Part shown: piece after piece, positions 1-7,432 of the stretch
Layout of the letters: every line of letters begins with the position of its first letter
Numbering within the stretch: the stretch's first letter is position 1
NCBI GenBank assembly: GCA_944372055.1
Contig: CALVYF010000002.1
Location: forward strand, 1-43,627
DNA length: 43,627 bases
Direction: 5' to 3'
Source: an uncultured Bacilli bacterium
GTDB lineage: Bacteria > Bacillota_I > Bacilli_A > RF39 > UBA660
Position numbers and translations under genes: made by a program
The notes under the pieces: generated by a model
The model's input: the letters and a program-made list of their open reading frames with translations, nothing else
The model's database searches: none
Told to the model about the DNA's origin: nothing

Positions 1-21
1 AGAAAGAACATAAAATATAAG

Positions 22-43
22 ACTTGCTTTTAGCAAGTTTTTT
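22..43 (+). terminator. Rho-independent terminator of an upstream gene
   Basis: A 7-bp perfect stem (ACTTGCT at 22-28, AGCAAGT at 32-38) with a 3-nt loop is followed by a T run to 43. It precedes the promoter of the first gene, so it most likely ends a transcript entering from the left edge. Confidence 0.75.
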
Positions 44-76
44 ACTGTATTTTTGTATAAAATTATGTCTTTTTTT

Positions 77-105
77 TTGAAATGGTACAGTCTTTTTGGT
101 ATAAT
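77..105 (+). promoter_or_regulatory. Sigma-A type promoter of the PfkB kinase gene
   Basis: TTGAAA (77-82), a 17-nt spacer and TATAAT (100-105), with an extended -10 TG at 97-98. It lies about 25 bp before the start codon. Confidence 0.8.
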
Positions 106-127
106 ACTATTAGAATAATGAGGTGAT

Positions 128-1024
128 ATGATGAAAGTTGTGTGTGTTGGTCATTCTACTTATGATACGACCTTACCTATGGATTTTTATCCAACTGAAA
201 ATTTAAAATATAGAATTCATGAACATATTGAGTGTGGTGGCGGTCCTGCATCTAACGGGGCTTATTTGTTGGCTAAATGGGGAATGGATACTACTATGAT
301 GACTGCCGTTGGAAATGATTATTACGGGGAGCAAATTATTAAAGAATTCCGTGATGTTGGGGCGTCTACTGAATGTATAGAGGTACATCCTGATTATATG
401 ACACCTAGTAGTTATATTATTGCTAACCGCTCTAAGGGGAGTCGTACGATTATTACGTCCAAAAAAGATCCTATTCGTAAATTAGATCATAGTGGAGATA
501 TCCATGCAGATTTAATTTTAGTCGATGGAGAACATCCAGAAACAGCAGAGACAGTATTGAGGGCTAATCCCTTAGCTATTAGTGTTATTGATGCTGGAAG
601 GCTTACAGAAGATACAAAACGTCTTGGTAAGTTAGTAAAATATGTTGTTTGTTCGAAGACATTTGCTGAAGAGTTTGCGGATAGAAAGATTGATGTTACT
701 GATAGAGACAGTCTTATTTATTGTTATGAAAAATTGCGTGAGTATTTTCAAAATACAATAGTTATTACTCTTGAAGATAAAGGGAGTTTTACAAAATTAG
801 AGAATTATGAAATTTTGCCAACAGTATCCGTTCAAGCGGTAGATTCTACTGGTGCTGGTGATATTTTTCATGGAGCCTTTACATATTTTATTGGTAATGG
901 GTATTCTTTAAGGACAGCTATTCATTATGCTTCTATTACTTCTGCTATTTCTGTTACAAGAGTAGGAGCTAGAATTTCTATTCCTGAACTTACGGAAGTG
1001 TTAAATTATGACGAACTTATATAG
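128..1024 (+). CDS. PfkB/ribokinase-family carbohydrate kinase
   Basis: Predicted cytoplasmic sugar or nucleoside kinase of the PfkB (ribokinase) superfamily, about 298 aa, the usual size. The N-terminus carries the glycine-rich ECGGGPASNGA segment (about residues 36-46) typical of the substrate-binding region. Near the C-terminus is the family signature DSTGAGDIFHGAF, starting at D239, with D245 in the place of the catalytic base. Two ATGs lie in tandem at 128 and 131; the AGGTGAT ribosome site at 121-127 is better spaced for 131. The substrate cannot be read from the sequence: fructose, ribose, a deoxyribonucleoside or another sugar are all possible. The next gene overlaps its 3' end by 17 nt, so the two are co-transcribed. 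Confidence 0.88.
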   Translation: MMKVVCVGHSTYDTTLPMDFYPTENLKYRIHEHIECGGGPASNGAYLLAKWGMDTTMMTAVGNDYYGEQIIKEFRDVGASTECIEVHPDYMTPSSYIIANRSKGSRTIITSKKDPIRKLDHSGDIHADLILVDGEHPETAETVLRANPLAISVIDAGRLTEDTKRLGKLVKYVVCSKTFAEEFADRKIDVTDRDSLIYCYEKLREYFQNTIVITLEDKGSFTKLENYEILPTVSVQAVDSTGAGDIFHGAFTYFIGNGYSLRTAIHYASITSAISVTRVGARISIPELTEVLNYDELI

Positions 1025-1265
1025 TCGTTATCCTACTTTGGATTTACATGGATTTGATCGCGATTATGCCCGGATTATGATTAATGACTTTATTAGGGAT
1101 TGTTATATTATGAGAGTGAAAAAAGTAGTGATTATTCATGGGATTGGAAGTGGCATATTAAGAAAAACTACAAAACAGACGCTATTAGCTAATTCTTATG
1201 TCGAGGATGCTCGTCTTGATATATTTAATGATGGTCAAACGATAGTGAGTTTGAAAGAGCATTAA
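1008..1265 (+). CDS. Stand-alone Smr-domain protein
   Basis: Small 85-aa protein that is almost entirely an Smr (small MutS-related) domain. It has the LDLHG motif at about residues 11-15 and HGIGSG at about 45-50. These are the conserved loops of the domain found at the C-terminus of MutS2, which is known for endonuclease or RNA/ribosome-related nuclease activity in some members. There is no MutS2 ATPase part. The reading frame begins inside the end of the kinase gene, with a GGAAGTG ribosome site just upstream. The nuclease role is inferred from the family; the substrate is unknown. Confidence 0.8.
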   Translation: MTNLYSRYPTLDLHGFDRDYARIMINDFIRDCYIMRVKKVVIIHGIGSGILRKTTKQTLLANSYVEDARLDIFNDGQTIVSLKEH

Positions 1266-1412
1266 ATGTGTTAACAATTTAGGAAAATGTTATAAAAAAT
1301 CTAAATGTTGGTAAAAATATATTAATTACTTTAAAAGCAAAATGTAGTTTTTATATCATAATAATTATTAACTTTCAGTTACTTCTTTAAACAATACCAC
1401 AAAATAAAAAAT

Positions 1413-1441
1413 TTGACTTTTTTTTAATGTTGTGTTATAAT
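1413..1441 (+). promoter_or_regulatory. Sigma-A promoter of the 140-aa gene
   Basis: TTGACT (1413-1418), a 17-nt spacer and TATAAT (1436-1441), with an extended -10 TG at 1433-1434. It implies a 5' leader of about 60 nt before the ATG at 1508. The rest of the 240-nt gap before it (1266-1412) holds nothing I recognise. Confidence 0.8.
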
Positions 1442-1507
1442 GTGTTTACTTCAAGGATAGAGGGGTTCTAACTGAAGCATATTATAATCAGGGAGGTTGA
1501 ATATATT

Positions 1508-1930
1508 ATGGAAAATAAAAGTTATATATTTGAATATTTAGATGAGAATGATTTTAGAAAGAAAGAACGTTCTGTTCGTAAATACAATATGCTTGCTTAT
1601 AAAAAATTAACTTTTTCTTATTATCCAGAATTAAGAAAAGGAAGTTTTTTAGGTAAAGAAGTTGGTAAGGACGAAAAAACAAAAACTGTTTCTTATGAAT
1701 TGAAATTACCTACTGATGATTTATTTGCTAAAGTACATGGTGAAATTATATTACATTATACTGTTTATTTAGAGAAGCATATTATTTTATTAACTAATAT
1801 TACTCCAGAAGAAATTTTAGATGAAGGGCATCGCGCTGAATTATCTACTTATAAAGGAGTTATGATTTCTAAAGCTCATCCTGAAAAAGATATGTTTAAA
1901 ATCAATTTACTTAATATGTTAGGAAAATAA
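1508..1930 (+). CDS. Conserved-looking hypothetical protein (140 aa)
   Basis: I do not recognise this protein. It is 140 aa, soluble, lysine- and glutamate-rich, with no signal peptide or membrane segment. It alternates beta-strand-like and charged stretches. It stands alone between a strong promoter and a terminator, with a very good ribosome site (GGGAGGT at 1491-1497). Coding is supported by the clean start, the ribosome site and the terminator immediately after the stop. No function can be given. Confidence 0.75.
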   Translation: MENKSYIFEYLDENDFRKKERSVRKYNMLAYKKLTFSYYPELRKGSFLGKEVGKDEKTKTVSYELKLPTDDLFAKVHGEIILHYTVYLEKHIILLTNITPEEILDEGHRAELSTYKGVMISKAHPEKDMFKINLLNMLGK

Positions 1931-1931
1931 A

Positions 1932-1959
1932 ACAATTAGAAAAGTCTAATTGTTTTTTT
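1932..1959. terminator. Bidirectional terminator between convergent genes
   Basis: Perfect 9-bp stem (ACAATTAGA 1932-1940, TCTAATTGT 1945-1953), a 4-nt loop, a T run on the plus strand and an A-rich left flank. It serves the 140-aa gene and the convergent SDR gene. Confidence 0.85.
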
Positions 1960-2959
1960 ATAATATTTCTGTATCTTTTGAATTGTTTTGTTCCTCTATG
2001 TTATTTTCTTGTTCACTTGAATTGTTTTTTGACTGTTCTGCAGATTTATTGTTTTCTTCTTGTTTAAGAGGTTCCAGTTGTTTTGCTAATTGTTTTTGTA
2101 TGAATTCTAAATTAAATATTTTTGATCCTACTTTCATATTCATCCGGTCTTTTTTTTGCTTTAATTTGATCATTGCGTTTGTTCCTGCGTCTACAATTAA
2201 TGGTAATCCTGTAATAAATGTTGCCATGTCACTATTTAAGAATATTAATGGTTTTGCCATTTCTTCTGGTGTTGCTAGACGCTTAGCTGTTCCTGTTTCA
2301 GCAACTAGTGCATCTATTCCACCTGCTTCTACTTCAAATTCTTTTTTCATTCCAGTATCAGTACTTCCAGGTAATAGAGCATTAACTCTTATTTTTTCAT
2401 GACCTAGTTCTATAGCTAGTTTTGCCATATAGTAATTTAGTGCTCTTTTTGATAAAGGGTAGGCCATCATTCCTAAAGTGGTTTCTTTTGCTTGTTTGTG
2501 TAATACTTCTATCATTTCATCCCAGGTTTTGGCATTTGTAAATTTTTCAAATTCATTTGCATATTTGTCCCAATATAATCCACCAGTAGAAGTTACATAG
2601 GCAATAGTTCCGCCAGCGGACATTCTGTTTTTTAAATATTCTTCGGTGATATATTTATTTGCTATATAGTTTACTGTAAATGTTTTGTAATAGTTTGTTT
2701 TTGCTCCAGATAATCCGGCTACACCAAAGAAAGAATCAATGTGTTCTGGAAGCTGTTTCATAGCAAGATCAATTGACTCTTTACTGCTTAAGTCGACCTC
2801 TATAAATTTTTTTACTCCTTCTAATTCTATTTTTGTAATATCTAAAGCATATACTTCAGCATCTAATTCTATTAATAATTCGGCTGTTTTTTTCCCGATT
2901 CCTGATGCAGCACCAGTAACCACACAAATTTTATTTTTGTATCCAAAATAATCTTTCAT
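1958..2959 (-). CDS. SDR-family oxidoreductase with a charged C-terminal tail
   Basis: NAD(P)-dependent short-chain dehydrogenase/reductase. The Rossmann motif TGAASGIG is at residues 15-22, and the catalytic pair is in the YPLSK segment (YxxxK) after an insertion rich in aromatic and acidic residues. The core ends near residue 265 with a typical LPLIVDAG segment. The pattern (DSFFGVAGLSG, a VNY strand, an insertion before the catalytic Tyr) resembles the 3-alpha-hydroxysteroid dehydrogenase/carbonyl reductase subgroup; that is inference. The last 45 or so residues form a low-complexity tail rich in E, N, Q and S, unusual for a family of about 250-270 aa. An AGGAGG ribosome site precedes the ATG. 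It is a single-gene unit on this strand. Confidence 0.85.
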   Translation of the reverse strand: MKDYFGYKNKICVVTGAASGIGKKTAELLIELDAEVYALDITKIELEGVKKFIEVDLSSKESIDLAMKQLPEHIDSFFGVAGLSGAKTNYYKTFTVNYIANKYITEEYLKNRMSAGGTIAYVTSTGGLYWDKYANEFEKFTNAKTWDEMIEVLHKQAKETTLGMMAYPLSKRALNYYMAKLAIELGHEKIRVNALLPGSTDTGMKKEFEVEAGGIDALVAETGTAKRLATPEEMAKPLIFLNSDMATFITGLPLIVDAGTNAMIKLKQKKDRMNMKVGSKIFNLEFIQKQLAKQLEPLKQEENNKSAEQSKNNSSEQENNIEEQNNSKDTEIL

Positions 2960-3073
2960 TTTATTCCTCCTGTTATTCTAATTTTATCATGGTTATTAGT
3001 ATCTAGAGTGTTGATTTTTAGCTTTTGACAATAAATTGACATTTCTTTTCTTTTCATAAAAAGTGGTTTTTTC

Positions 3074-3102
3074 TTTACTAAATTGGTTTCTTTTTCTATA
3101 AT
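3074..3102 (+). promoter_or_regulatory. Sigma-A promoter of the ClpX-like gene
   Basis: TTTACT (3074-3079), a 17-nt spacer and TATAAT (3097-3102). The promoter lies inside the longest open frame, which shows that upstream in-frame starts cannot be used and that the ATG at 3134 is the real start. Confidence 0.75.
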
Positions 3103-3133
3103 AAAAGTACGTATTGTTTTAGGGGGAATATTG

Positions 3134-5287
3134 ATGGAAACAGATATTAATAAGAGTTATGCTGTAGTGATGCGAAAGCAAAAGTTAGAAAACAATTTTT
3201 TCCTTTTTCTTCCTATATCGTTGGTTGATGGAGTAGTGTCTAGTGCAGATGATAGTACTTGTTTTGTTGCGGAAACAGAGAAATATTTTACATTTAATGA
3301 TTATGCTCATATTTCACAAGATGAATATTGTGTTGGATATATTATTGATGAGGAAACTTTGTTAGAAAAATATCCTGGTTTTTCTTTAGAAGATGCTAAG
3401 GATGCTTTTTTTAAAACTGTTCAAAATGCTACTTGTTTTGGATTTTATTTACCTAATTTAGGGAATATTGCGATTTTTCCTTTTGAAATTAAAGAAATTG
3501 CGGATAATTTAAGCTCTATTTCTATAGATCATCCAGTGAACACTATTCAAATTGATATTGATAGTGTACGAGCTTTGCCATTGGATGGCAATGGACTTCC
3601 ACTTTCTGAATATGAACTAGAAAATATTGATGTTGATGATATCTCTGAAGATACGTTACTTTCTGTTTTTAAGAGATTATCTAGTATTGAAGATTATTAT
3701 ACTTTACATCAAGCAATCAAAAAATTATATGATACTGAATTAAATGGGAATCTTGACGAAATACTTTCTTCTATTTCATTTTTTCAGATGGTAGAGGATG
3801 CGATTCATGATGATTTTTCTTCTGTCCAAGTGAATGATTTGTTTATTAAAAGTTGTAATAGTATTTTATCTAGTAATGATTTTAATGAGATTAAAGATGT
3901 TTTGAAAAAAACAGAAGATGCTTTTCTTTATTTGTCTTGTTTTTTTGAAAAATATGCCTCTGTTTTTGCTGAGGCGAGTGTTGCTAATCAATATATTTGT
4001 CAAATGTTTTCGCTATATGATTCTTTCTTGATGAAATCTACTGTTCCAGAAATTCATCATGATATTTCTCTTTTTAAAGAAAAAGAAATGAAAAATATGG
4101 AAGAGGTTGATATTTGTCGTCAGAGAGTTTTACAATATCAAAGTCAAGTTAATGCTATTAATGCTGATAATAAAGAAGAAAGTGCGAAAGGGGAACATAC
4201 AGTTGGCGTTTCTATGCTTGATGTTTGCGATGCAAAAAGATTCTTTGATGAAAGAATTATTGGGCAGGAGGATGCTAAAATTGATGTTATTTCTACAGCT
4301 TATTCTAGACAGGTTGCGAATAATTCAGAGGAACATCATGCTCAAAAAATATGTTTATTAATTGGTCCTACAGGTAGTGGGAAAACTTTACTTACGCAGA
4401 CGTTGGCAGAATATTTGGACGTACCTTCTGTAATTGTTGATACTACACAGCTTACTGCTGCAGGATATGTTGGTGATAATGTTGCTGATTCTTTAGTGCA
4501 ACTTGTGATTAAGACAAATGGTGATATCGAAAAAGCAGAGCGGGGAATTGTAGTTTTTGATGAAATTGATAAAAAAGGTTCAGCTAGTAATTCTGATATT
4601 TCTGGTAAGGGTGCTTTGAATGGTTTATTACCTTATTTTCAAGGATCTACTTATCAATTGTTAGTAAATAAGAAAACAGTTCCTTTTCATACTGATAAAT
4701 TAACGATTTATGCCACGGGTTCTTTTGAAGAAGCGGTGAAAGAAAAACGAAGTTCTAGTTATCAGGGGTCCACTTTAGGATTTCTTTCTAAAAATGAAGA
4801 AGTAACAGATGTTAAGCTTACGAAGAATGATTTAGAAAAATATGGTGGAATTCCTAAAGAATTGCTTGGACGTATTTCTGTTATTACTCAACTTCATCCG
4901 CATACGAAAGAGTCTATGCGCAAGGTACTTACAGATAGTCTTTTAAGTCCACTACATCAAGAGGCAGAAGTTTTAGCTTCGGCTGGCGCTTTTTTGAGCT
5001 ATGATGATAGTTTTTTGGATACTGTAAGTTCTCAAGCTTTAGATTTGGGATTTGGTGCTAGGTCGTTGAATGATATTGTTGATAATTCGGTGAAGCGTGG
5101 TCGCTGGGAAATTTTAAATTATCCAGATTTATATTCTGGTATTCATTTAACAGGGGATACTGTTAAGGATAATCGTCAATGTTATCTTTTGGATAATGAA
5201 GGTAATCGATTCTTATTGGCTGACATTTTAGAAGCTAAAGAAAAGACCTCTTTAATTCCAGTTTCAAAGATGAAAGTTCACAAATAA
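3134..5287 (+). CDS. ClpX-like AAA+ ATPase with a large unknown N-terminal domain
   Basis: A 717-aa protein. The start at 3134 is set by the AGGGGGA ribosome site (3121-3127) and by the promoter just upstream. Residues 1 to about 370 match nothing I recognise; they are acidic, and no zinc finger of the ClpX type is visible. From about residue 385 the protein follows ClpX: Walker A GPTGSGKT at 411-418, the pore-loop motif GYVG at 444-447, Walker B VVFDE at 473-477, a DISGKGALNGLL segment matching ClpX DVSGEGVQQALL, and a sensor-2 GAR at 641-643. The segment STLGF (LGF 548-550) lines up with the IGF loop by which ClpX docks on ClpP. The ClpX RKH pore loop is shortened or absent. Likely an ATP-driven unfoldase or remodeller. 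The substrate and any protease partner are inferred only. Confidence 0.85.
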   Translation: METDINKSYAVVMRKQKLENNFFLFLPISLVDGVVSSADDSTCFVAETEKYFTFNDYAHISQDEYCVGYIIDEETLLEKYPGFSLEDAKDAFFKTVQNATCFGFYLPNLGNIAIFPFEIKEIADNLSSISIDHPVNTIQIDIDSVRALPLDGNGLPLSEYELENIDVDDISEDTLLSVFKRLSSIEDYYTLHQAIKKLYDTELNGNLDEILSSISFFQMVEDAIHDDFSSVQVNDLFIKSCNSILSSNDFNEIKDVLKKTEDAFLYLSCFFEKYASVFAEASVANQYICQMFSLYDSFLMKSTVPEIHHDISLFKEKEMKNMEEVDICRQRVLQYQSQVNAINADNKEESAKGEHTVGVSMLDVCDAKRFFDERIIGQEDAKIDVISTAYSRQVANNSEEHHAQKICLLIGPTGSGKTLLTQTLAEYLDVPSVIVDTTQLTAAGYVGDNVADSLVQLVIKTNGDIEKAERGIVVFDEIDKKGSASNSDISGKGALNGLLPYFQGSTYQLLVNKKTVPFHTDKLTIYATGSFEEAVKEKRSSSYQGSTLGFLSKNEEVTDVKLTKNDLEKYGGIPKELLGRISVITQLHPHTKESMRKVLTDSLLSPLHQEAEVLASAGAFLSYDDSFLDTVSSQALDLGFGARSLNDIVDNSVKRGRWEILNYPDLYSGIHLTGDTVKDNRQCYLLDNEGNRFLLADILEAKEKTSLIPVSKMKVHK

Positions 5288-5385
5288 AAAATATTCTTAG
5301 TTCTTTTTCACGAGAAAACTTGTTTATTTAATTTTTGTCTAATATATAGTAGAGATAGGCTTTTATCATTGTTTTTGAGTTTTAT

Positions 5386-5436
5386 AGAAAAGAAAATATT
5401 CTTATATTGTTAATATTTTCTTTTCTGTTTGTTTTT
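5386..5436 (+). terminator. Probable terminator after the ClpX-like gene
   Basis: A perfect 15-bp inverted repeat (5386-5400 with 5412-5426), A/T only apart from three G-C pairs, with an 11-nt loop and a T-rich tail. It lies 100 nt after the stop codon and before the tRNA promoter. Confidence 0.55.
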
Positions 5437-5437
5437 C

Positions 5438-5466
5438 TTGCAAAGTTAATTTATTTATGATACACT
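5438..5466 (+). promoter_or_regulatory. Promoter of tRNA-Glu
   Basis: TTGCAA (5438-5443), a 17-nt spacer and TACACT (5461-5466), with an extended -10 TG at 5458-5459, ending 18 nt before the mature tRNA. Confidence 0.65.
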
Positions 5467-5484
5467 TACTTTGTTGGTGTACAT

Positions 5485-5561
5485 GGCCTGTTGGTGAAGT
5501 GGCTTAACACACTGCCCTCTCAAGGCAGCATTCACGGATTCGAATTCCGTACAGGCTACCA
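5485..5561 (+). tRNA. tRNA-Glu (anticodon CUC)
   Basis: Full cloverleaf. The acceptor stem GGCCTGT (5485-5491) pairs with ACAGGCT (5551-5557), the first pair being G-U. The D arm is GTG/CAC. The anticodon arm CTGCC/GGCAG (5512-5516, 5524-5528) has loop CTCTCAA and anticodon CTC at 5519-5521. The variable loop is 5 nt, the T arm ACGGA/TCCGT has loop TTCGAAT, and the discriminator A and CCA are encoded. It reads GAG, so a second Glu tRNA with UUC is expected elsewhere for the AT-biased GAA codons. It stands alone, with its own promoter and terminator. Confidence 0.95.
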
Positions 5562-5590
5562 GTTGTTTATTACTCGTTTCTGAGTTGGTT

Positions 5591-5616
5591 ATCAATCCTT
5601 TGGGATTGATTTTTTA
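5591..5616 (+). terminator. Terminator of tRNA-Glu
   Basis: Stem ATCAATCC (5591-5598) with GGATTGAT (5603-5610), a 4-nt loop, then a T run, 30 nt past the tRNA. Confidence 0.85.
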
Positions 5617-5627
5617 TTTTAGTTTTA

Positions 5628-5656
5628 TTGACATCTATTCTATTTCATATTATAGT
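5628..5656 (+). promoter_or_regulatory. Sigma-A promoter of the CorA/DedA unit
   Basis: TTGACA (5628-5633), a 17-nt spacer and TATAGT (5651-5656), 26 nt before the start codon. Confidence 0.8.
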
Positions 5657-5681
5657 TTCTATATAAGATAGAAGGTGTTTT

Positions 5682-6626
5682 ATGTTAAAAATATATAAAA
5701 ATGAAGTTGATAATTCTGAAGTTACTATTTGTAAGGAAATGGAAGATAATACCTGGGTTCGTTTGATTGCTCCTACTGAGCAGGAGATAACTATGGTATC
5801 TTCTAAATTAAATATTCCTAATAGTTTGATTTCTCAGGTTTTAGTTGAAAAAGAACTTCCTCGAGTTAAACAAGTAGATGGAGCTACTTTAATTGTTATG
5901 GATGTTCCTTATATGAAAGATAAAAGTATTAAGAATAAATATGTTACTTGTCCTTTAGGTATTATTATTTGTGATAATTTTCATATTGTTACAGTTTCTT
6001 TGCAAAAACATACCTTTATGGATGACTTTGCTAATGGTGATGTGGATACTTTCTTTACTTATAAAAAGAGTAGATTTTTAATACAAATATTTTTGAAGTC
6101 TGCTGAGGTATATTTGTCTACTTTAAATTTAATGGATGAAGATATACAAAAAATGGAGAAAAATACTTATTATTCTACTAATAATCGTGTTTTGATTAAT
6201 TTTTTAAATATGCAGAAGACTTTAGTATATTTTCTTACTTCGTTGCAGGCAAATGGCCATGTGCTAGAAAGACTTCAAAGTGAAGAGTTATTGACTATGT
6301 ATGAAGAAGATAAAGTGTTGTTAAGTGATGCAGTGATAGAAAATAAGCAGTGTATTGAGACTTCTATTGTTTACCGTGATATTTTAGATTCTACTATGGA
6401 TACTTATGGATCTATTATTTCTAATAATTTAAATGTTATTATGAAGTTTTTAGCTGGTGTTACGATTGTATTTTCAGTTCCTACAATGATATCTTCTTTT
6501 TTGGGAATGAATGTACCCTTAGGTGTTGTTGGAGAAAGTGAATTCTCTTTTCTGGTTGTTTGTATCATTTCCTTTTTTGTTTCTTTTTTAATTGCATGTT
6601 GGTTAAAGAAAAGAAATATGCTATAA
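5682..6626 (+). CDS. corA: CorA-family divalent cation transporter
   Basis: A 314-aa membrane protein of the CorA Mg2+/Co2+ channel family. The long N-terminal cytoplasmic domain (about residues 1-250) is followed by two membrane helices near the C-terminus. The signature GMN is at residues 275-277, just after the first helix, and a short basic tail (KKRN) ends the protein. Family members form pentamers and take up Mg2+ or related ions. The length is normal for the family. An AAGGTG ribosome site precedes the start. The DedA gene follows after 32 nt with its own strong ribosome site, so both probably share one transcript. Confidence 0.88.
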   Translation: MLKIYKNEVDNSEVTICKEMEDNTWVRLIAPTEQEITMVSSKLNIPNSLISQVLVEKELPRVKQVDGATLIVMDVPYMKDKSIKNKYVTCPLGIIICDNFHIVTVSLQKHTFMDDFANGDVDTFFTYKKSRFLIQIFLKSAEVYLSTLNLMDEDIQKMEKNTYYSTNNRVLINFLNMQKTLVYFLTSLQANGHVLERLQSEELLTMYEEDKVLLSDAVIENKQCIETSIVYRDILDSTMDTYGSIISNNLNVIMKFLAGVTIVFSVPTMISSFLGMNVPLGVVGESEFSFLVVCIISFFVSFLIACWLKKRNML

Positions 6627-6658
6627 TGGACTAGACTATATTTTATTTTGGAGGATTT

Positions 6659-7282
6659 ATGGAAGAATTTGTTATTTCGATTATGAATCAGTATGGATAT
6701 TTTGGTATTTTCTTTTTGATTTTTATAGAGAATATATTTCCACCGATTCCATCTGAAGTAGTACTTTTATTCGGGGGATTTATGACTACATATTCTAAAC
6801 TTGGAGTTCCACTTATGATTTTATTTTCTACTTTAGGATCTGTTGCTGGAGCAATTGTTTTGTATTATGTTGGTAAAATTTTAAATAAAGAGAGACTTAA
6901 GAAAATTGTTTCTGGTAAGATTGGAAAGATTTTGAGATTGAAAGCTAGTGATATTGAAAAAGCTGATCATTGGTTTGATACGAAAGGGAATAAAACAGTA
7001 TTTTTTTGTAGGTTTATTCCAGTTGTTAGAAGTTTGATTTCTATTCCGGCAGGAATGAGTGAAATGGCAATGACAAAGTTTTTAGTATATACTACGATTG
7101 GTTCAGCTATTTGGAATACTGTTTTGTTGGTTGTTGGTAATCGTGTAGGAAAGAATTGGAAGGATATCCTAGGAATTATGGATCGGTATTCGCATATCGT
7201 TTTGATTTTGTTAATTCTATTATTTATTGCATTTTTGGTATATTTCTTTTATTTTCGTACCAAGAAGAAAAAAGCTAAGTAA
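6659..7282 (+). CDS. DedA-family membrane protein
   Basis: A 207-aa polytopic membrane protein of the DedA (SNARE-associated/VTT) family. Typical motifs are visible: the N-terminal IENIFPPIPSEV segment (about residues 23-34) and the FFCRFIPVVRS segment with the following AGM (about 115-135). DedA members are implicated in lipid scrambling (undecaprenyl phosphate and phospholipid translocation) and membrane homeostasis. Which lipid this one handles cannot be told. The C-terminus is a long hydrophobic helix and a lysine-rich tail. TTGGAGG lies just upstream of the start. Confidence 0.9.
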   Translation: MEEFVISIMNQYGYFGIFFLIFIENIFPPIPSEVVLLFGGFMTTYSKLGVPLMILFSTLGSVAGAIVLYYVGKILNKERLKKIVSGKIGKILRLKASDIEKADHWFDTKGNKTVFFCRFIPVVRSLISIPAGMSEMAMTKFLVYTTIGSAIWNTVLLVVGNRVGKNWKDILGIMDRYSHIVLILLILLFIAFLVYFFYFRTKKKKAK

Positions 7283-7290
7283 TCGATGTT

Positions 7291-7323
7291 AATATTTAAG
7301 TAATTTTACTTAAATATTTTTTT
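7291..7323 (+). terminator. Terminator after dedA
   Basis: Perfect 13-bp stem (7291-7303 with 7306-7318), a very tight 2-nt loop and a T run to 7323. Confidence 0.75.
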
Positions 7324-7353
7324 GTTAAAGATTATACGGATGGCATTTTGCGA

Positions 7354-7382
7354 TTGACAAATGATGACTTGTCATCTATAAT
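7354..7382 (+). promoter_or_regulatory. Consensus promoter of the TetR-ABC operon with a spacer operator
   Basis: TTGACA (7354-7359), a 17-nt spacer and TATAAT (7377-7382) match the sigma-A consensus fully. The spacer contains the perfect palindrome GATGAC-TT-GTCATC (7363-7376), a likely operator because a bound repressor there would block polymerase. Confidence 0.85.
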
Positions 7383-7387
7383 GGTTA

Positions 7388-7412
7388 CTTGTATGACAGG
7401 GTGTCATACAAG
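7388..7412 (+). promoter_or_regulatory. Second palindromic operator over the transcription start
   Basis: CTTGTATGACA (7388-7398) and TGTCATACAAG (7402-7412) form a perfect 11-bp inverted repeat with a GGG centre, covering the expected start site. It shares the TGAC/GTCA half-site core with the palindrome in the promoter spacer. Most likely bound by the TetR protein encoded next (inference). Confidence 0.7.
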
Positions 7413-7432
7413 ATTGTGTAGAGGTGATAAAT

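Noticed and set aside
1950-2402. Plus-strand open frame opposite the SDR gene
   Set aside because: It is antisense to a well-supported gene, rich in Ser/Phe/Cys as expected of a shadow frame, and begins inside a terminator.
3083-3133. Upstream extension of the ClpX-like gene to a TTG start
   Set aside because: The -10 box (3097-3102) lies within this stretch, so it is not in the mRNA, and a clean ribosome site sits before the ATG at 3134.
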